Shown: positions 43,141-53,159, counted from the first letter of the stretch. The stretch is DNA of 64,000 bases from Filimonas lacunae (GCF_002355595.1 NZ_AP017422.1:3720001-3784000); one strand, 5' to 3'. Notes: generated from the sequence alone by a model not told the origin. Numbers and translations: made by a program.

Positions 43141-44166
43141 ATGTTTCCTGATTACAAAGAATTAGTTCTTCGGAGCTATCGTAAAAAAAGGGATGCGAGC
43201 GAGCTTTCCTCCGCCCTACAATACCATTCACCAGCCCAATTGCGGGATGCATGTTTAGCTGCATGCACAGAAAGATTTCTGAAGTCAGACGAAAAAACGC
43301 TCAGCGATTTTTTTGGGAAGTGCAATAGTCCGGCAGACTATGCAGAAACAATAAGAAATTTTGATATCAACAAATTCAGGCAACTCAATAAATTTCTCAA
43401 TAACCATAAAATGGATACCAATGAGAAAAACATTGAACTTCTGGCCTGGCTGATAGATTTTGAGGATCGACCATTCAAGCTTTCAAAAAAGTATTCTTTA
43501 GAGGAAACGCCTGTTTTAGAGAAAGAAAAAACGGAGCTACCGGAAGGAGATATAAAACCGGTAGAGACAAAAAAAGCGGAGCTTCTTACAGAAGATATAG
43601 GTAATGAAAAAGATGACATAACAACATCACTAGCATCAACCCCTGGCACCAACAACAGTGAAATAACAACCAATTCCCCGGCCCTGATAGCAACTCCGCC
43701 AAAACCACTCACTCCCCCAACTACACCTGCTCCATTACGGAAAACCAGAAAACGTTATGCAATAATGATAAGTATATTAGCAACGGGAATGCTATTAGCC
43801 GGTACAGGAATTTACTGGCGCTTACATAATAATATCAACTATAAAACACCTATGCTTACCGGAAATGAAAAATGCATGTTTTGGGCAGGCGATCATTATC
43901 AGCCTATTTCCTGCAATGAAAAAATAGACGGCACTTTAGTTATTGCACTGGACTCGACCAAAATCACTCATTTTAAGAAAATAACAAGGCCAGACACTAT
44001 TACCTATAATGCAAAAGGATTTGTTTGGTATGTAAAACCTAAAAAAGATTCAGATCCTGAATACTATACCTCGGAAGGTTTCCATCCCGTTTCTTATCAG
44101 TTAAGATTAAAACCTATTACCAATTACATTATTGATAAATATATTACACCCTTGCGAAACAATTAG
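43141..44166 (+). CDS. Hypothetical single-pass membrane protein
   Basis: 341 aa. The N-terminal cytosolic part (about 1-120) is helical. A low-complexity Glu/Lys then Thr/Pro-rich linker spans about 120-200. A membrane helix lies at about 204-224 (AIMISILATGMLLAGTGIYW). The C-terminal extracytoplasmic domain has CMFWAGDHYQPISC, FKKITRPDT and LKPITNYIIDKYI. I have seen this C-terminal domain in other Bacteroidota unknown proteins, but it has no assigned function. The layout resembles an anchored sensor or anti-sigma-type protein, yet no such domain is identified. Confidence 0.65.
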   Translation: MFPDYKELVLRSYRKKRDASELSSALQYHSPAQLRDACLAACTERFLKSDEKTLSDFFGKCNSPADYAETIRNFDINKFRQLNKFLNNHKMDTNEKNIELLAWLIDFEDRPFKLSKKYSLEETPVLEKEKTELPEGDIKPVETKKAELLTEDIGNEKDDITTSLASTPGTNNSEITTNSPALIATPPKPLTPPTTPAPLRKTRKRYAIMISILATGMLLAGTGIYWRLHNNINYKTPMLTGNEKCMFWAGDHYQPISCNEKIDGTLVIALDSTKITHFKKITRPDTITYNAKGFVWYVKPKKDSDPEYYTSEGFHPVSYQLRLKPITNYIIDKYITPLRNN

Positions 44167-44223
44167 TCTTGCGACTTCCATCATATTATTCACATAACCC
44201 ACCCGTTATTAAACCATTGAATA

Positions 44224-44541
44224 ATGAAAAAATTGCTGGCAATCTTTGTAACACTGACTTGCCTTACTTCCTTTACTCCCATTTCAGAACACCATGCAGG
44301 AAAATGCGTAGGAGCCGATAACTGCGCTGCCTGTAAAAACTGTTCGGCTTGTAAGTATTGCACTGCAGGTGGCACATGTGGAGTATGCGCAGCCGGGAAG
44401 TCCAGGCCTAAAAGCCTACCCTGTGCGCCTGGCAACAACAAAGAAATTCCGTTTTCGCAATGCAAAGCCACTACCAAAAAAGGCACACAATGTTCGCGCA
44501 GAGCAGGTGCATCAGGCTATTGCTGGCAACATGCTAATTAA
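44224..44541 (+). CDS. Small secreted Cys-rich protein with C-terminal DUF5763-like motif
   Basis: 105 aa. Signal peptide (about 1-19), then a dense Cys run (CVGADNCAACKNCSACKYC, CGVC) and a C-terminal CKATTKKGTQCSRRAGASGYC followed by WQH. The last block with Cys, Cys, Cys, His fits a small zinc-binding unit found at the ends of many Bacteroidota secreted or nuclease-associated proteins. The function is unknown. A bidirectional terminator follows at 44581-44602. Confidence 0.7.
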   Translation: MKKLLAIFVTLTCLTSFTPISEHHAGKCVGADNCAACKNCSACKYCTAGGTCGVCAAGKSRPKSLPCAPGNNKEIPFSQCKATTKKGTQCSRRAGASGYCWQHAN

Positions 44542-44580
44542 TACGTTTACATAACTGCTACCCAAGGTATAGCCAATAAA

Positions 44581-44602
44581 AAGCCCCGCAGGCGCGGGGC
44601 TT
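44581..44602. terminator. Bidirectional terminator
   Basis: AAGCCCCGC (44581-44589), loop AGGC, GCGGGGCTT (44594-44602), with A tract on one side and T tract on the other. It lies between the converging genes ending at 44541 and 44631. Confidence 0.88.
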
Positions 44603-44630
44603 TGATGTATAAAGGGTCTTGTTGGTATGT

Positions 44631-45710
44631 TTAGGCTTCTATCGTTTTGGCCTGGTTATAATATTGCACTACCTGTATTAAAGCATCCGCATGAGAAAAT
44701 ATATCATCCAGCGAAGTCAGTTCCTTTTTCACTTCATTCTTTTCCGCATCAAACACGCCTATGTATTTTTTATTTCCATTGAAATACAATCGGCAAATAG
44801 GCTTTCGGTTGTTATCGTCAAATAAAATAGCGAAATAAGATAATGCATCACGATAGCAAACCCGTTGCACAGATACATATTGACGCAAAACTGATCGTAC
44901 AATCCGGAAGCCTTCTAACTCTTCCTCAGTAGTAACAATTTTATTATCGTTATCAGCAAGTACTTCTGTAACCGTTTGCACCGCCTGGTCTATTTCTTCT
45001 TTCTGCAAAGCAGACTTTAACCGCTCCGTTATAATGTCATTAATATAATACTGAAACGACTTTTTGGTAAGTTGAGTAAACTGATCCATTACGCGTTGCG
45101 TAAGAATACCTGCATTATATACCTGTTTGGCAAAATACCTTACAAAATCCTGGCTGGGGTTGTTAAACTCAGCCATCATCAGCGCTTTCAATTGCCCTAC
45201 GTATTTGAGCTCACTGGCTGTAGACACAATAGTATCTGAATCAAAATACACTTTATGAAATTTCTTTAACTCTTCTATATGTGTGTCCCGAACATCATTC
45301 AGGTCGAATATAAAAAAGGGTTTCTCATCCATCTTATTAGGTTCATCCAGATCGGTATAAAAACGCGACTCAAAACCATTGGTAAGAATAGAAAATTTAG
45401 CCTTTGTGGTATGGAAATAACGAAACAACTGTGAATTATGCGGATCAAGCTCTGTAGACCAATGCTTACATTCTATCAGGATAACCGGGTTACCCTCTTT
45501 CATGATAGCGTAGTCCACTTTCTCTCCTTTTTTAATACCTAAATCAGCCACAAATTCAGGCACTACTTCCAGTGGATTAAACACATCATATCCTAATGCC
45601 TGGAGAAAAGGCATCACAAATGAATGCTTGGTGGCTTCTTCTGTATGCACCAATTCCTTGTGCTTTACTATTCGTTCAGCCAGCTGCTTTATAATATCTT
45701 TAAAATCCAT
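44631..45710 (-). CDS. Orphan HsdR-N-type (PD-(D/E)XK) nuclease-domain protein
   Basis: 359 aa from Met at 45710 (the frame is open to 45737). The N-terminal domain (about 10-150) matches the type I restriction HsdR N-terminal fold: EEATKHSFVMPFLQALGYDVFNP, then the catalytic core KVDYAI...PVILIECKHW giving D-(E)xK. No helicase motor follows and no hsdM or hsdS is adjacent, so it is not a standard restriction subunit. The C-terminal half is helical and unrecognised. Such solitary proteins are widespread and their role, defence or other, is open. A palindrome lies 53 bp upstream. Confidence 0.8.
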   Translation of the reverse strand: MDFKDIIKQLAERIVKHKELVHTEEATKHSFVMPFLQALGYDVFNPLEVVPEFVADLGIKKGEKVDYAIMKEGNPVILIECKHWSTELDPHNSQLFRYFHTTKAKFSILTNGFESRFYTDLDEPNKMDEKPFFIFDLNDVRDTHIEELKKFHKVYFDSDTIVSTASELKYVGQLKALMMAEFNNPSQDFVRYFAKQVYNAGILTQRVMDQFTQLTKKSFQYYINDIITERLKSALQKEEIDQAVQTVTEVLADNDNKIVTTEEELEGFRIVRSVLRQYVSVQRVCYRDALSYFAILFDDNNRKPICRLYFNGNKKYIGVFDAEKNEVKKELTSLDDIFSHADALIQVVQYYNQAKTIEA

Positions 45711-45762
45711 AGTAAACTGTTTTGCTTTTACACGCAAAATACCAGTTCACATGCTGGCTATA

Positions 45763-45778
45763 TTACGGGTTCCCGTAA
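45763..45778. repeat. 16-nt palindrome, copy 2
   Basis: TTACGGGTTCCCGTAA, the reverse complement of the copy at 40186-40201. It lies in the divergent upstream region between the HsdR-N-type gene and the TlpA-like gene, where an operator would be expected. Confidence 0.65.
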
Positions 45779-45898
45779 TGAGAGGCTTCTGTATTCCTTA
45801 CAAGCAGGCAAACATAATTACTTAAAAAAAAATCTTCTTTTTTTAAGATGGATACAGTTGCGTTGTTATAGAATAGAACAACATGCAATCCATTTAAT

Positions 45899-47026
45899 AT
45901 GAACAAGAACATGCTATCCCTGATCTTGCTGCTGCCCGTATGCGCAGGAGCCCAGAAAGGCTATACCATCAAAGGGTCATTTAGCCATCTTCCCTCCCCC
46001 GCAAAGGTTTACCTGGCATATAGTATCCATAACAACCGGGTGGAAGACTCAGCCGAAGTAAACAACGGCCAATTTGCATTTACAGGCCAGTTACCCACTC
46101 CTGTGCAGGCATCGCTGTACCTGAAACACGACAACAATGCCGTCAATACTTACCACAACGTGGACGGCCTGGATGTTTTTATCGAAAACGCCACCATGAC
46201 TATTACCGGGGTGGATTCGATGAAAACTGCTGTATTGAAAGGCTCTGTATCCAACGAAGAAAACCAGCTGTTGCTTACCCAACGCGCTCCTCACCTGAAA
46301 GCGATCAATGCAGTACTGGACCAGGCAGAGAAGATGACGCCTGCTGAAAGAGCGGCCGATACGGCACCGATGCAATCACTAAGGTATCAACGGGATACGC
46401 ATGTAAAAGCCATTGACAGCCTGTATAAAGCTTTTATTGCCAGCCACCGGCAGTCTTATGTAGCGCTGGATGCCTTTTTTAGCCATGAACTTATGGGCAA
46501 TTTTGACGCTGTGGCGGCAGACAGGGAATTTAAATTATTCCCCGAAGCACTGCGCACCTCGTTTACCGGCGAAAAAATAGCCGCCCGTATTCACAAAGCA
46601 CTGAGTGTAAGCATTGGCACCATAGCACCCGATTTCACGCAAAACGACCTGGCAGGTAAACCTGTTACCCTGTCCAGCTTCAAAGGCAGGTATGTGCTGA
46701 TCGATTTCTGGGCCAGCTGGTGCAAGCCCTGCCGCGCCGAAAATCCGTTTGTAGTAAAGGCTTATCAGCAATTTAAAGACAAAGGTTTTGAAATACTCAG
46801 CGTTTCGCTGGACGCATCGCATGACGATTGGGCTAAGGCAGTAGAAAAAGACGGCATGCCCTGGACGCATGTTTCTGATTTACAATTCTGGAAAAACGCA
46901 GTGGCCGTAAAGTATGGCATCAGCTCTGTACCCAGCAATTTTCTGCTAGACCCTTCTGGTAAAATCGTAGCTAAAAACCTGCGTGGCAATAAACTGGCAG
47001 AAACATTGAGCACATTACTGCATTAA
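45899..47026 (+). CDS. TlpA-like thioredoxin with N-terminal DUF4369-type domain
   Basis: 375 aa. Signal peptide MNKNMLSLILLLPVCAGAQ, a beta-rich DUF4369-type domain (about 20-130), a helical linker, and a C-terminal AhpC/TSA thioredoxin fold with the active site WASWCKPCRAEN and cis-Pro loop SSVPSNF. It acts in the periplasm as a disulfide reductase or in cytochrome/oxidative-stress functions. It resembles the protein at 61076-62206 in length and layout. It is divergent from the HsdR-N-type gene. Confidence 0.88.
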   Translation: MNKNMLSLILLLPVCAGAQKGYTIKGSFSHLPSPAKVYLAYSIHNNRVEDSAEVNNGQFAFTGQLPTPVQASLYLKHDNNAVNTYHNVDGLDVFIENATMTITGVDSMKTAVLKGSVSNEENQLLLTQRAPHLKAINAVLDQAEKMTPAERAADTAPMQSLRYQRDTHVKAIDSLYKAFIASHRQSYVALDAFFSHELMGNFDAVAADREFKLFPEALRTSFTGEKIAARIHKALSVSIGTIAPDFTQNDLAGKPVTLSSFKGRYVLIDFWASWCKPCRAENPFVVKAYQQFKDKGFEILSVSLDASHDDWAKAVEKDGMPWTHVSDLQFWKNAVAVKYGISSVPSNFLLDPSGKIVAKNLRGNKLAETLSTLLH

Positions 47027-47034
47027 CAGCAGGT

Positions 47035-47910
47035 TTACCATTGTCCGGATAGTTTACACACTGCGCTATCCATACCTTTCGCAACACAGGCTTCTATGGT
47101 AAATTCCTGAAACCAGGCAGAGATAAAACCTGCCCAAAAAGCATCACCGGCACCTGTGGCGTCTTTTACAGCCACAGGTTTTGCCGGCATGTGCTGCCAG
47201 TCTCCTTCCGATACACGGTAATAAACACCGTTGGCACCACAGGTAAGGCATATGGCACGACACCGTATTTTATCCAGTCTGCATCTGGCCTCCGATTCTG
47301 TCAGTTCCCGGCCTTCAAAACGCTGAATATCATCCATGCTTATTTTAATAAGAGGCGCATACTGCTGTAATTCATTCCAGATAGCAGGAGCATCATTATA
47401 AGGCCCCCAGATTTTCTCTGCATAATTCCAGTCTATCGATACCGGTATCCCGGAAGTGGCAGCGGCAGCAAAAGCGTTCAATATCACTTTGCGGGCTGGC
47501 TCAGCACTCAACGCAAATGCTGTGGTATGCACCAGTGCAGCGCCAGACAACAGGCTGCTGCTTACGGGCGTTATAAAACGATCTGCTTCCCGGTAAGGAA
47601 TAAAGTCAGGCGTGCCAATAGTTTTACCTACTACAATCAGCGACGTAGCCAGGTTTTTATTCCGGGAAATATAGCGGGTATCCATCCCTTCCTGCTTTAA
47701 CTGTTGCAGCAATTGAGCACCCAGCCCATCTTCTCCCACTGCAGCAACAAGCCTGGAAGGCGTTTGACAGTAATTCAAAAAACGGCAGAAGTTAGCAGGG
47801 CTGCCACCTGCTACAATAGTAAATGCTTTTGCTTCTGACAAACTATTGACTGTAGTAGTGGATATCGCATCCACTAACAATTCCCCTATCGCCAGTATAT
47901 AAGATTTCAT
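47035..47910 (-). CDS. PfkB-family sugar kinase (probable fructokinase)
   Basis: 291 aa. The N-terminal GGSPANFCRFL and AAVGEDGLGAQLL substrate-lid region and the C-terminal ATP/anion-hole motif DATGAGDAFWAGF identify a PfkB/ribokinase fold kinase. It is the last gene of the minus-strand sugar operon after a glycosidase (1-bp gap). With a SUC-like symporter and LacI regulator nearby, fructose from sucrose is the most likely substrate, by inference. Confidence 0.88.
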   Translation of the reverse strand: MKSYILAIGELLVDAISTTTVNSLSEAKAFTIVAGGSPANFCRFLNYCQTPSRLVAAVGEDGLGAQLLQQLKQEGMDTRYISRNKNLATSLIVVGKTIGTPDFIPYREADRFITPVSSSLLSGAALVHTTAFALSAEPARKVILNAFAAAATSGIPVSIDWNYAEKIWGPYNDAPAIWNELQQYAPLIKISMDDIQRFEGRELTESEARCRLDKIRCRAICLTCGANGVYYRVSEGDWQHMPAKPVAVKDATGAGDAFWAGFISAWFQEFTIEACVAKGMDSAVCKLSGQW

Positions 47911-47911
47911 A

Positions 47912-49099
47912 TTACGTAAAGCTTGTCGTTAAAAATTTACCGGATAAGGCACATTCCGCAATCACAGAACCAGCAGCGCTCCAGGCACATTGTGGTACGC
48001 CGCACGGAAGCGCCGTTAGTCCATGAAAACATTCGTTGAAAGGACTTTGCGGATGCTGGTTCACCTGGTGCAGTGATAAAGCCAAACGTGATGCCAGGGC
48101 CTGGTTACCGGTTTGTGCAAGAGCCATTACCAGAAAACCGTTCCATACCGGCCACAAGCCACCATTATGAAATTCATGAGGGCGGTTACGAAAATGAAAA
48201 GCATAGTTATCACTCAGTTCGCGATAATCGGGTGAACCCGTTTCTATTACCGGGTAAAAACCGGGCACCAGCTGGTATTGTTGTAGCATATCGTGAATGT
48301 AGCCTACCACCTGTTGCTGTTGCCGGGCATTACCCATATTCAGCAACAAAGCCAGTGTATTGGCCTGAAGATCGAAATAAGTATAGAAGCGGGAAGGATT
48401 AAAGCCTGCCAGCCAGTAGCTGCTCTCCCCTGTTTTTTGCCACATACGCTCTACCGTAGGACTGTAGCAAGTGCCACCCTGTGTCGGTTTCCAGAAATTA
48501 TTATTTATTACCTGTGCAATAGCAGCTCCTTTCTCAGCCCAGTCGCTTCGCCGGTATACATGCGCCGCCAGCTGCAAAGCCCATACACGCAATAACTGAT
48601 CAAACAACACATAACCGTGTTGTATATATTCATCGGCCCAGTCGCCACTCTGCGGCACATACACCAGGTGGCGGCCATTGAACTCCCAGGCATCCATTAC
48701 AGCTATGCATTTTTCCACCTGTTGCCTGTATTGAATGGCCGGTTCATCATCGCCGGTATGTAAAGTATATAAACACACCCCAATTACTGCCCAGGCCGGC
48801 GCATCTGCACGGCCAGCTACCCCGCCATAACTAACAGCCCCTGAAACCGGGTGTACATTGCTGGGCATAAAACCGGCACTATGCTGGTGTGTAAAAAGTG
48901 TATGCAACGTAGCCAATGCGGTGGTTACCAGCTGTGTTTCCTTACTTAATAAAGCAGCAATACTGCATATTACCCCATCACGCGTCCATACACGCCGGTA
49001 ATTATCCTGTTCATTCACCGCCGCTACAAAACCGGCAGAACTACTAGCCTGCTCCAGTAAGCTGATAGCGGAGTGGTAATAAGCTACATTCATCCTCAT
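47912..49099 (-). CDS. (alpha/alpha)6-barrel glycosidase, possible GH100-like invertase
   Basis: 395 aa from the ATG at 49099, which overlaps the MFS stop as ATGA. The open frame to 49261 lies inside the MFS gene. There is no signal peptide, so it is cytosolic. It shows YRRVWTRDGVICSIAAL (candidate acid Asp), FMPSNVHP, NGGLWPVWNGF and a C-terminal FNECFHG followed by CAWSAAGSVIAE (candidate base Glu). This layout resembles neutral/alkaline invertases (GH100) and amylo-1,6-glucosidase-like enzymes. No GH32 is present in the locus, so this protein may be the one that splits imported sucrose. The family call is moderate, the substrate is inferred. Confidence 0.72.
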   Translation of the reverse strand: MRMNVAYYHSAISLLEQASSSAGFVAAVNEQDNYRRVWTRDGVICSIAALLSKETQLVTTALATLHTLFTHQHSAGFMPSNVHPVSGAVSYGGVAGRADAPAWAVIGVCLYTLHTGDDEPAIQYRQQVEKCIAVMDAWEFNGRHLVYVPQSGDWADEYIQHGYVLFDQLLRVWALQLAAHVYRRSDWAEKGAAIAQVINNNFWKPTQGGTCYSPTVERMWQKTGESSYWLAGFNPSRFYTYFDLQANTLALLLNMGNARQQQQVVGYIHDMLQQYQLVPGFYPVIETGSPDYRELSDNYAFHFRNRPHEFHNGGLWPVWNGFLVMALAQTGNQALASRLALSLHQVNQHPQSPFNECFHGLTALPCGVPQCAWSAAGSVIAECALSGKFLTTSFT

Positions 49100-50406
49100 T
49101 TCTCTTTTGTTTTCAAAATACTTATGCGCAGGGTAAGCAGTGCCGACACCAGCAATAAACCGCCTGCCAGTTGAATAGCACGCTCCGGACTGGCTTGTAA
49201 CATATGGTGATAAACGTAACGGAAAGACACTGTTTCCAGCAACATAGGCAACACAATGCACATATTCAATATACCCATATACACACCTGTTTGTTGCGGC
49301 GGTATTTGTCCGGCTAATATTACATAAGGCGTTCCCATCATACTGGCCCAGCCAATTCCCAACCCTGCCATGGACAGTATTAGCCAGCCAGGTTGCTGTA
49401 TAAACGGTAGTAACAGTAACCCCGCCCCTGCCAGCAGCAGGCTAAACGCATGCACTCTTTTGGCTTGTATGCGGGCAGATAGCCAGGCTAACCCAAAAGC
49501 TGTACAAAACGTAACAATGTTGTACATACCATTGACTTTACCGGTTAATAACTGGGCAGCGCTGAACCCCTCCGAAGCCGGATCACTGGTATGATAAATA
49601 GTACGTGCCAGGCAAAGCGTAATAAACTGCCAGTATATAAACATGGCATACCAGTTAAACAGGTACACCAGCGCCAGCCTGCGCATCACCACTGGCATGT
49701 GCCGTATGGCCGAAAAAATAGCTGTAAATACTGCACGCACGCCGGAAGGCTGTTGCCGTATGGCCGCTTCTTCTTCCGCTGTTAAAGGATATTCGCGCGT
49801 AGTAAGTACAGAATAGAATACAGAACCTATAGACACCGCAGCCCCTATTAAAAAAGCAGCATAGGTGGTATAAGGAATATGATTGCTGCTTCGGGCGTTC
49901 AGCCGTATCCAACCCAGCGATACCAGTAAAGAAGGCGTAAGGTTTGCCAGCGTAATACCCAATCCTGTAAAAAAGCTTTGTGATAGAAAACCAGTGGCAT
50001 GTTGCTGCACAGGTAACTGGTCACTTACAAAAGCCCGGTAAGGCTCCATAGTCATGTTATTAGCCGCATCCAGCATCCACAGCAAACCGGCCGCCATCCA
50101 TAAGCTGCTGCTAAAAGGCATCGCCAGCAAACACAGGCTGCAACAAATTGCCCCGATCATAAAGTAAGGACGCCTGCGGCCAAACCGGCTGATCGTTTTA
50201 TCACTCATCGCCCCAATGATGGGCTGCACCAGCAGCCCTGTCATCGGACCTGCCAGGTTCAACAGCGGAATCTGTTCCGGCTGCGCCCCCAGGTAGGCAT
50301 ATATAGGCGTCATATTAGTTTGCTGTAGTCCAAAACTGTACTGGATGCCGAAGAAACCGACATTCATATTAATAATGGACCAGAAGCTAAGCGTAGGCTT
50401 TTTCAC
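49096..50406 (-). CDS. MFS sugar transporter, sucrose-proton symporter-like
   Basis: 436 aa with about 12 membrane helices. The loop [21 protein letters not shown] matches the RxGRRRP signature of the plant SUC/SLC45 and related bacterial glycoside symporters. The N-terminal [18 protein letters not shown] is also typical. It would move the disaccharide from periplasm to cytoplasm. Its stop overlaps the glycosidase start, and the TonB receptor lies 11 bp upstream, giving outer and inner membrane steps in one operon. Confidence 0.88.
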   Translation of the reverse strand: MKKPTLSFWSIINMNVGFFGIQYSFGLQQTNMTPIYAYLGAQPEQIPLLNLAGPMTGLLVQPIIGAMSDKTISRFGRRRPYFMIGAICCSLCLLAMPFSSSLWMAAGLLWMLDAANNMTMEPYRAFVSDQLPVQQHATGFLSQSFFTGLGITLANLTPSLLVSLGWIRLNARSSNHIPYTTYAAFLIGAAVSIGSVFYSVLTTREYPLTAEEEAAIRQQPSGVRAVFTAIFSAIRHMPVVMRRLALVYLFNWYAMFIYWQFITLCLARTIYHTSDPASEGFSAAQLLTGKVNGMYNIVTFCTAFGLAWLSARIQAKRVHAFSLLLAGAGLLLLPFIQQPGWLILSMAGLGIGWASMMGTPYVILAGQIPPQQTGVYMGILNMCIVLPMLLETVSFRYVYHHMLQASPERAIQLAGGLLLVSALLTLRISILKTKEK

Positions 50407-50417
50407 AATATCCGGTT

Positions 50418-53039
50418 TTAAAACTGATACGCAATCGTTGCAGCAATGGTTCTGCCGGTTACCGAACGGGCGCGGATAATGTTGGTAGTATTGGGGGTAA
50501 TAGCGTTTTCTTCCGCTTCGGTAATGCCCAGTGAATTAGTAACGTTGTTGGCATTTACCGACATCATCAATGCTTTGGTAAACTTATAGCTTACAAATGG
50601 ATTCAGCAACACATATCCCTTAAACTTCAGTTGATTGTCATCCTGTGCATATGATCCGGCTGTTCCGATAGCAGTAACCCCTGCACTCAGCCTGCCAGCT
50701 GTATAAGTAGGCACCAGGTTATAAATAAAAGGAGATTGCCTGCGTGGGCGATTACCTTTATTCGCACCATCTGTTAATTCGGCTTTGGTAAAAGTGGCGC
50801 CTCCTCTTATATCAAAATGACGGGAAATACGGGCAGCCGCTTCCAGCTCTACCCCATACGAACGGTAGTGATTTTCAATTACCTTTTGCGTAGTGGCTTC
50901 AAAACCACCCTGCTCGTTTACCCTGGCATAAAAACCAGTGATAAACAAACCTACTGCTTTGTAGTTACTTTTAAAACCCAGCTCAGCCTGGTCTATATTA
51001 TCCTTAAATCCACGAACACTGCCATCCGCCATCACATTGCTAGTAAAAAGAATACGATCAGCCTTCGTAACTGCACCACTGCTGTAGCGGGCAAAAATGG
51101 CTTTAGAAGCATCCAGCTTATAGTTAGCGCCGATAGAATAAGAACCATAGTTATAATTATATTTTACCGGTTTGGTTGTATTGTAATCAATTGACTCTAC
51201 CTTTTGCTCATTGGCACTGATAACACCATCGCCATTCATATCTTTTGCTGCCGTACTGCCTCCGGTGTAAGAACCACGTACATTGCCTATATCCCAGCGC
51301 ACACTGGCATCAATATTCAGTTTGCGGGTTACATTCAATGCAGCAGCTACATAGGGAGCAGATATATCATACCGGGTATCATAATTGCGGCGCAAATTAC
51401 CCCATACAGGAGTACCATATTGCAACTGTCCCCCCGGATTCATCACAGTGCCGGTGCTGTTGGTAACCAATAACGGGCGCAAGCCATTACCATTTACATC
51501 TGTAAGAAAAGAGCTCCACAACCACGACATGCCTACATTCTGATACGATTTAAAGAAACCGAAAGTGATATCACCTGCTTCTACTTTCTTTTTCAGTTTA
51601 AAATCATTTACAAAATTATTCATGTTATTCAGTTCTACATCAAACATGTGGATAAGCATGGCATTGGAGCCTGTATACGCGCTGCCATCATTGGCATAGG
51701 ATAATCTGGCATTAGCGAGGTTCCAGCCGGTAGCGCCTGCAATGGTAGACAAAACAGAAGCCGTAGAACCAACCTGTGCAGGAAAAGGAGCAATAAACCG
51801 GCCGTTGTTCATAGCCAGGCGGCCCCTGTTTTCAATGCGCCAGTTATTATCCAGGTCAAATGCCAGTTCCACTCCTATTGTTTTGCTTACCGGGTGCATA
51901 CCATCTGATACATCCGCCCTGCGCAATTCGCCATTAACACCTGTGCCCATATCCTGTAACAGGTAAGCACTTTGCAAAGCACCTTTTTTAGCATCGAAGC
52001 CAGGCACATTGCTATATACAGGATCACTGTTTGTGCCGGTAACCTGCAAAGGCATAGGCATATAGGCTGCTGCACGATCGTTCAGGTATTTAGCATACAA
52101 ACGCACATAACCATTACTGAATTGCTTATTAATATTGAATTTCAGCTGTCCGCCATTATTGGCTGCAAACCCGGCAGTACGCGGCCCCTGCCCCACGCGG
52201 TAAAATCCGCCTACAAAATAACTCACCCCATTACCTATGGGCGCGCCATAATTAAAGTCGGTACGAAAATTACCATAGTCTAATCCGGAGCTTACAGCCA
52301 CTCCACCCCCTTCTACTGCGCCTGTTTTACTAATGAAATTGATAATGCCTGCAGGAGAGTTGGTGGCCAGCGTAGAAGCCGATCCGCCCCTGATAGCTTC
52401 AATACGGCCAATAGTAGCATCTGCCCGCAAAAAGATATCTGCAGTGGCAAAAGCTATATCACCAAACTGCAACACCGGCAATCCATCTTCCTGCAATTGT
52501 AAATATTTGGACCCTCCCGATGAAATAGGCACACCCCTTACCGTAATATTGGTATTACCATCCCCCCCCGAAGCTTCGGCACGGATACCCGGTATAGAAC
52601 GGAAAATTTCTGCCGTAGTGCGGGGTGCTGCTTTTTGCACATCGTCCGGCCTGAGCGTACTCACCGAAATACTGGAATTTAACTTGGAACGGGGGCTGGT
52701 GTTACCCACCACAATGACATCTGAAAGCGCCAGCACATCACTCTTTAACACAAACAGCAACGGCTTATTCACCGATGCCTCGTTTAAGGTTTGCTCCGTT
52801 GTTTCGTAACCGGTAAAAGATACTTTTATAGTTACAGATTTACCCGCCGGAACAGTTACCGTAAAAACACCTGTACTATCTGTTGTAACCACTTTATTGC
52901 CCGGAGTTACCCACACAGTAGCACCACTCAGGGGTTCGTTCTTATAACTCAATACATGACCGGAAATTTTTTGAGGTTCCTGTGCCGCCAGAGACAAGGC
53001 ATACAACAGGAAGGCAAGAATGGAAAAACTTGTTTTCAT
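50418..53039 (-). CDS. TonB-dependent receptor of the LacI-controlled sugar locus
   Basis: 873 aa from the ATG at 53039, which gives a clear signal peptide (MKTSFSILAFLLYALSLAAQ). The open frame to 53264 runs through the operator region and is not used. The carboxypeptidase-D-like domain (ISGHVLSYKNEPLSGATVWV) is followed by the plug (STLRPDDVQKAAPRTTAEIF; RGGSASTLATNSPAGIINFIS) and the barrel. No SusD gene accompanies it, so it is a stand-alone receptor like those for sucrose or maltose in other Gram-negatives. LacI sites lie about 100 bp upstream. Confidence 0.9.
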   Translation of the reverse strand: MKTSFSILAFLLYALSLAAQEPQKISGHVLSYKNEPLSGATVWVTPGNKVVTTDSTGVFTVTVPAGKSVTIKVSFTGYETTEQTLNEASVNKPLLFVLKSDVLALSDVIVVGNTSPRSKLNSSISVSTLRPDDVQKAAPRTTAEIFRSIPGIRAEASGGDGNTNITVRGVPISSGGSKYLQLQEDGLPVLQFGDIAFATADIFLRADATIGRIEAIRGGSASTLATNSPAGIINFISKTGAVEGGGVAVSSGLDYGNFRTDFNYGAPIGNGVSYFVGGFYRVGQGPRTAGFAANNGGQLKFNINKQFSNGYVRLYAKYLNDRAAAYMPMPLQVTGTNSDPVYSNVPGFDAKKGALQSAYLLQDMGTGVNGELRRADVSDGMHPVSKTIGVELAFDLDNNWRIENRGRLAMNNGRFIAPFPAQVGSTASVLSTIAGATGWNLANARLSYANDGSAYTGSNAMLIHMFDVELNNMNNFVNDFKLKKKVEAGDITFGFFKSYQNVGMSWLWSSFLTDVNGNGLRPLLVTNSTGTVMNPGGQLQYGTPVWGNLRRNYDTRYDISAPYVAAALNVTRKLNIDASVRWDIGNVRGSYTGGSTAAKDMNGDGVISANEQKVESIDYNTTKPVKYNYNYGSYSIGANYKLDASKAIFARYSSGAVTKADRILFTSNVMADGSVRGFKDNIDQAELGFKSNYKAVGLFITGFYARVNEQGGFEATTQKVIENHYRSYGVELEAAARISRHFDIRGGATFTKAELTDGANKGNRPRRQSPFIYNLVPTYTAGRLSAGVTAIGTAGSYAQDDNQLKFKGYVLLNPFVSYKFTKALMMSVNANNVTNSLGITEAEENAITPNTTNIIRARSVTGRTIAATIAYQF

Positions 53040-53135
53040 AATGGACTGCTTTAATCGTTTTGTTAGTTCGCTTTTTATGCATAACAAACGTACGGAGTCT
53101 GACAAACAGAAAGGACGGGAAAAATGGGGAGGAAG

Positions 53136-53151
53136 CCGCAAACGTTTGCGG
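53136..53151. promoter_or_regulatory. LacI-type operator, perfect palindrome
   Basis: CCGCAAACGTTTGCGG, a perfect 16-bp palindrome with central CG, the hallmark of LacI/GalR sites. It lies between the divergent TonB receptor and the lacI-type gene, 97 bp upstream of the receptor start. Confidence 0.85.
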
Positions 53152-53159
53152 TAATGTTT

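Noticed and set aside
40186-45778. The 16-nt palindromes as ends of an insertion sequence
   Set aside because: No transposase lies between them, each copy is itself a palindrome, and no target-site duplication was seen.
49100-49261. Longer N-terminus of the glycosidase
   Set aside because: It lies inside the MFS gene; the ATGA overlap at 49099-49096 gives the natural start.
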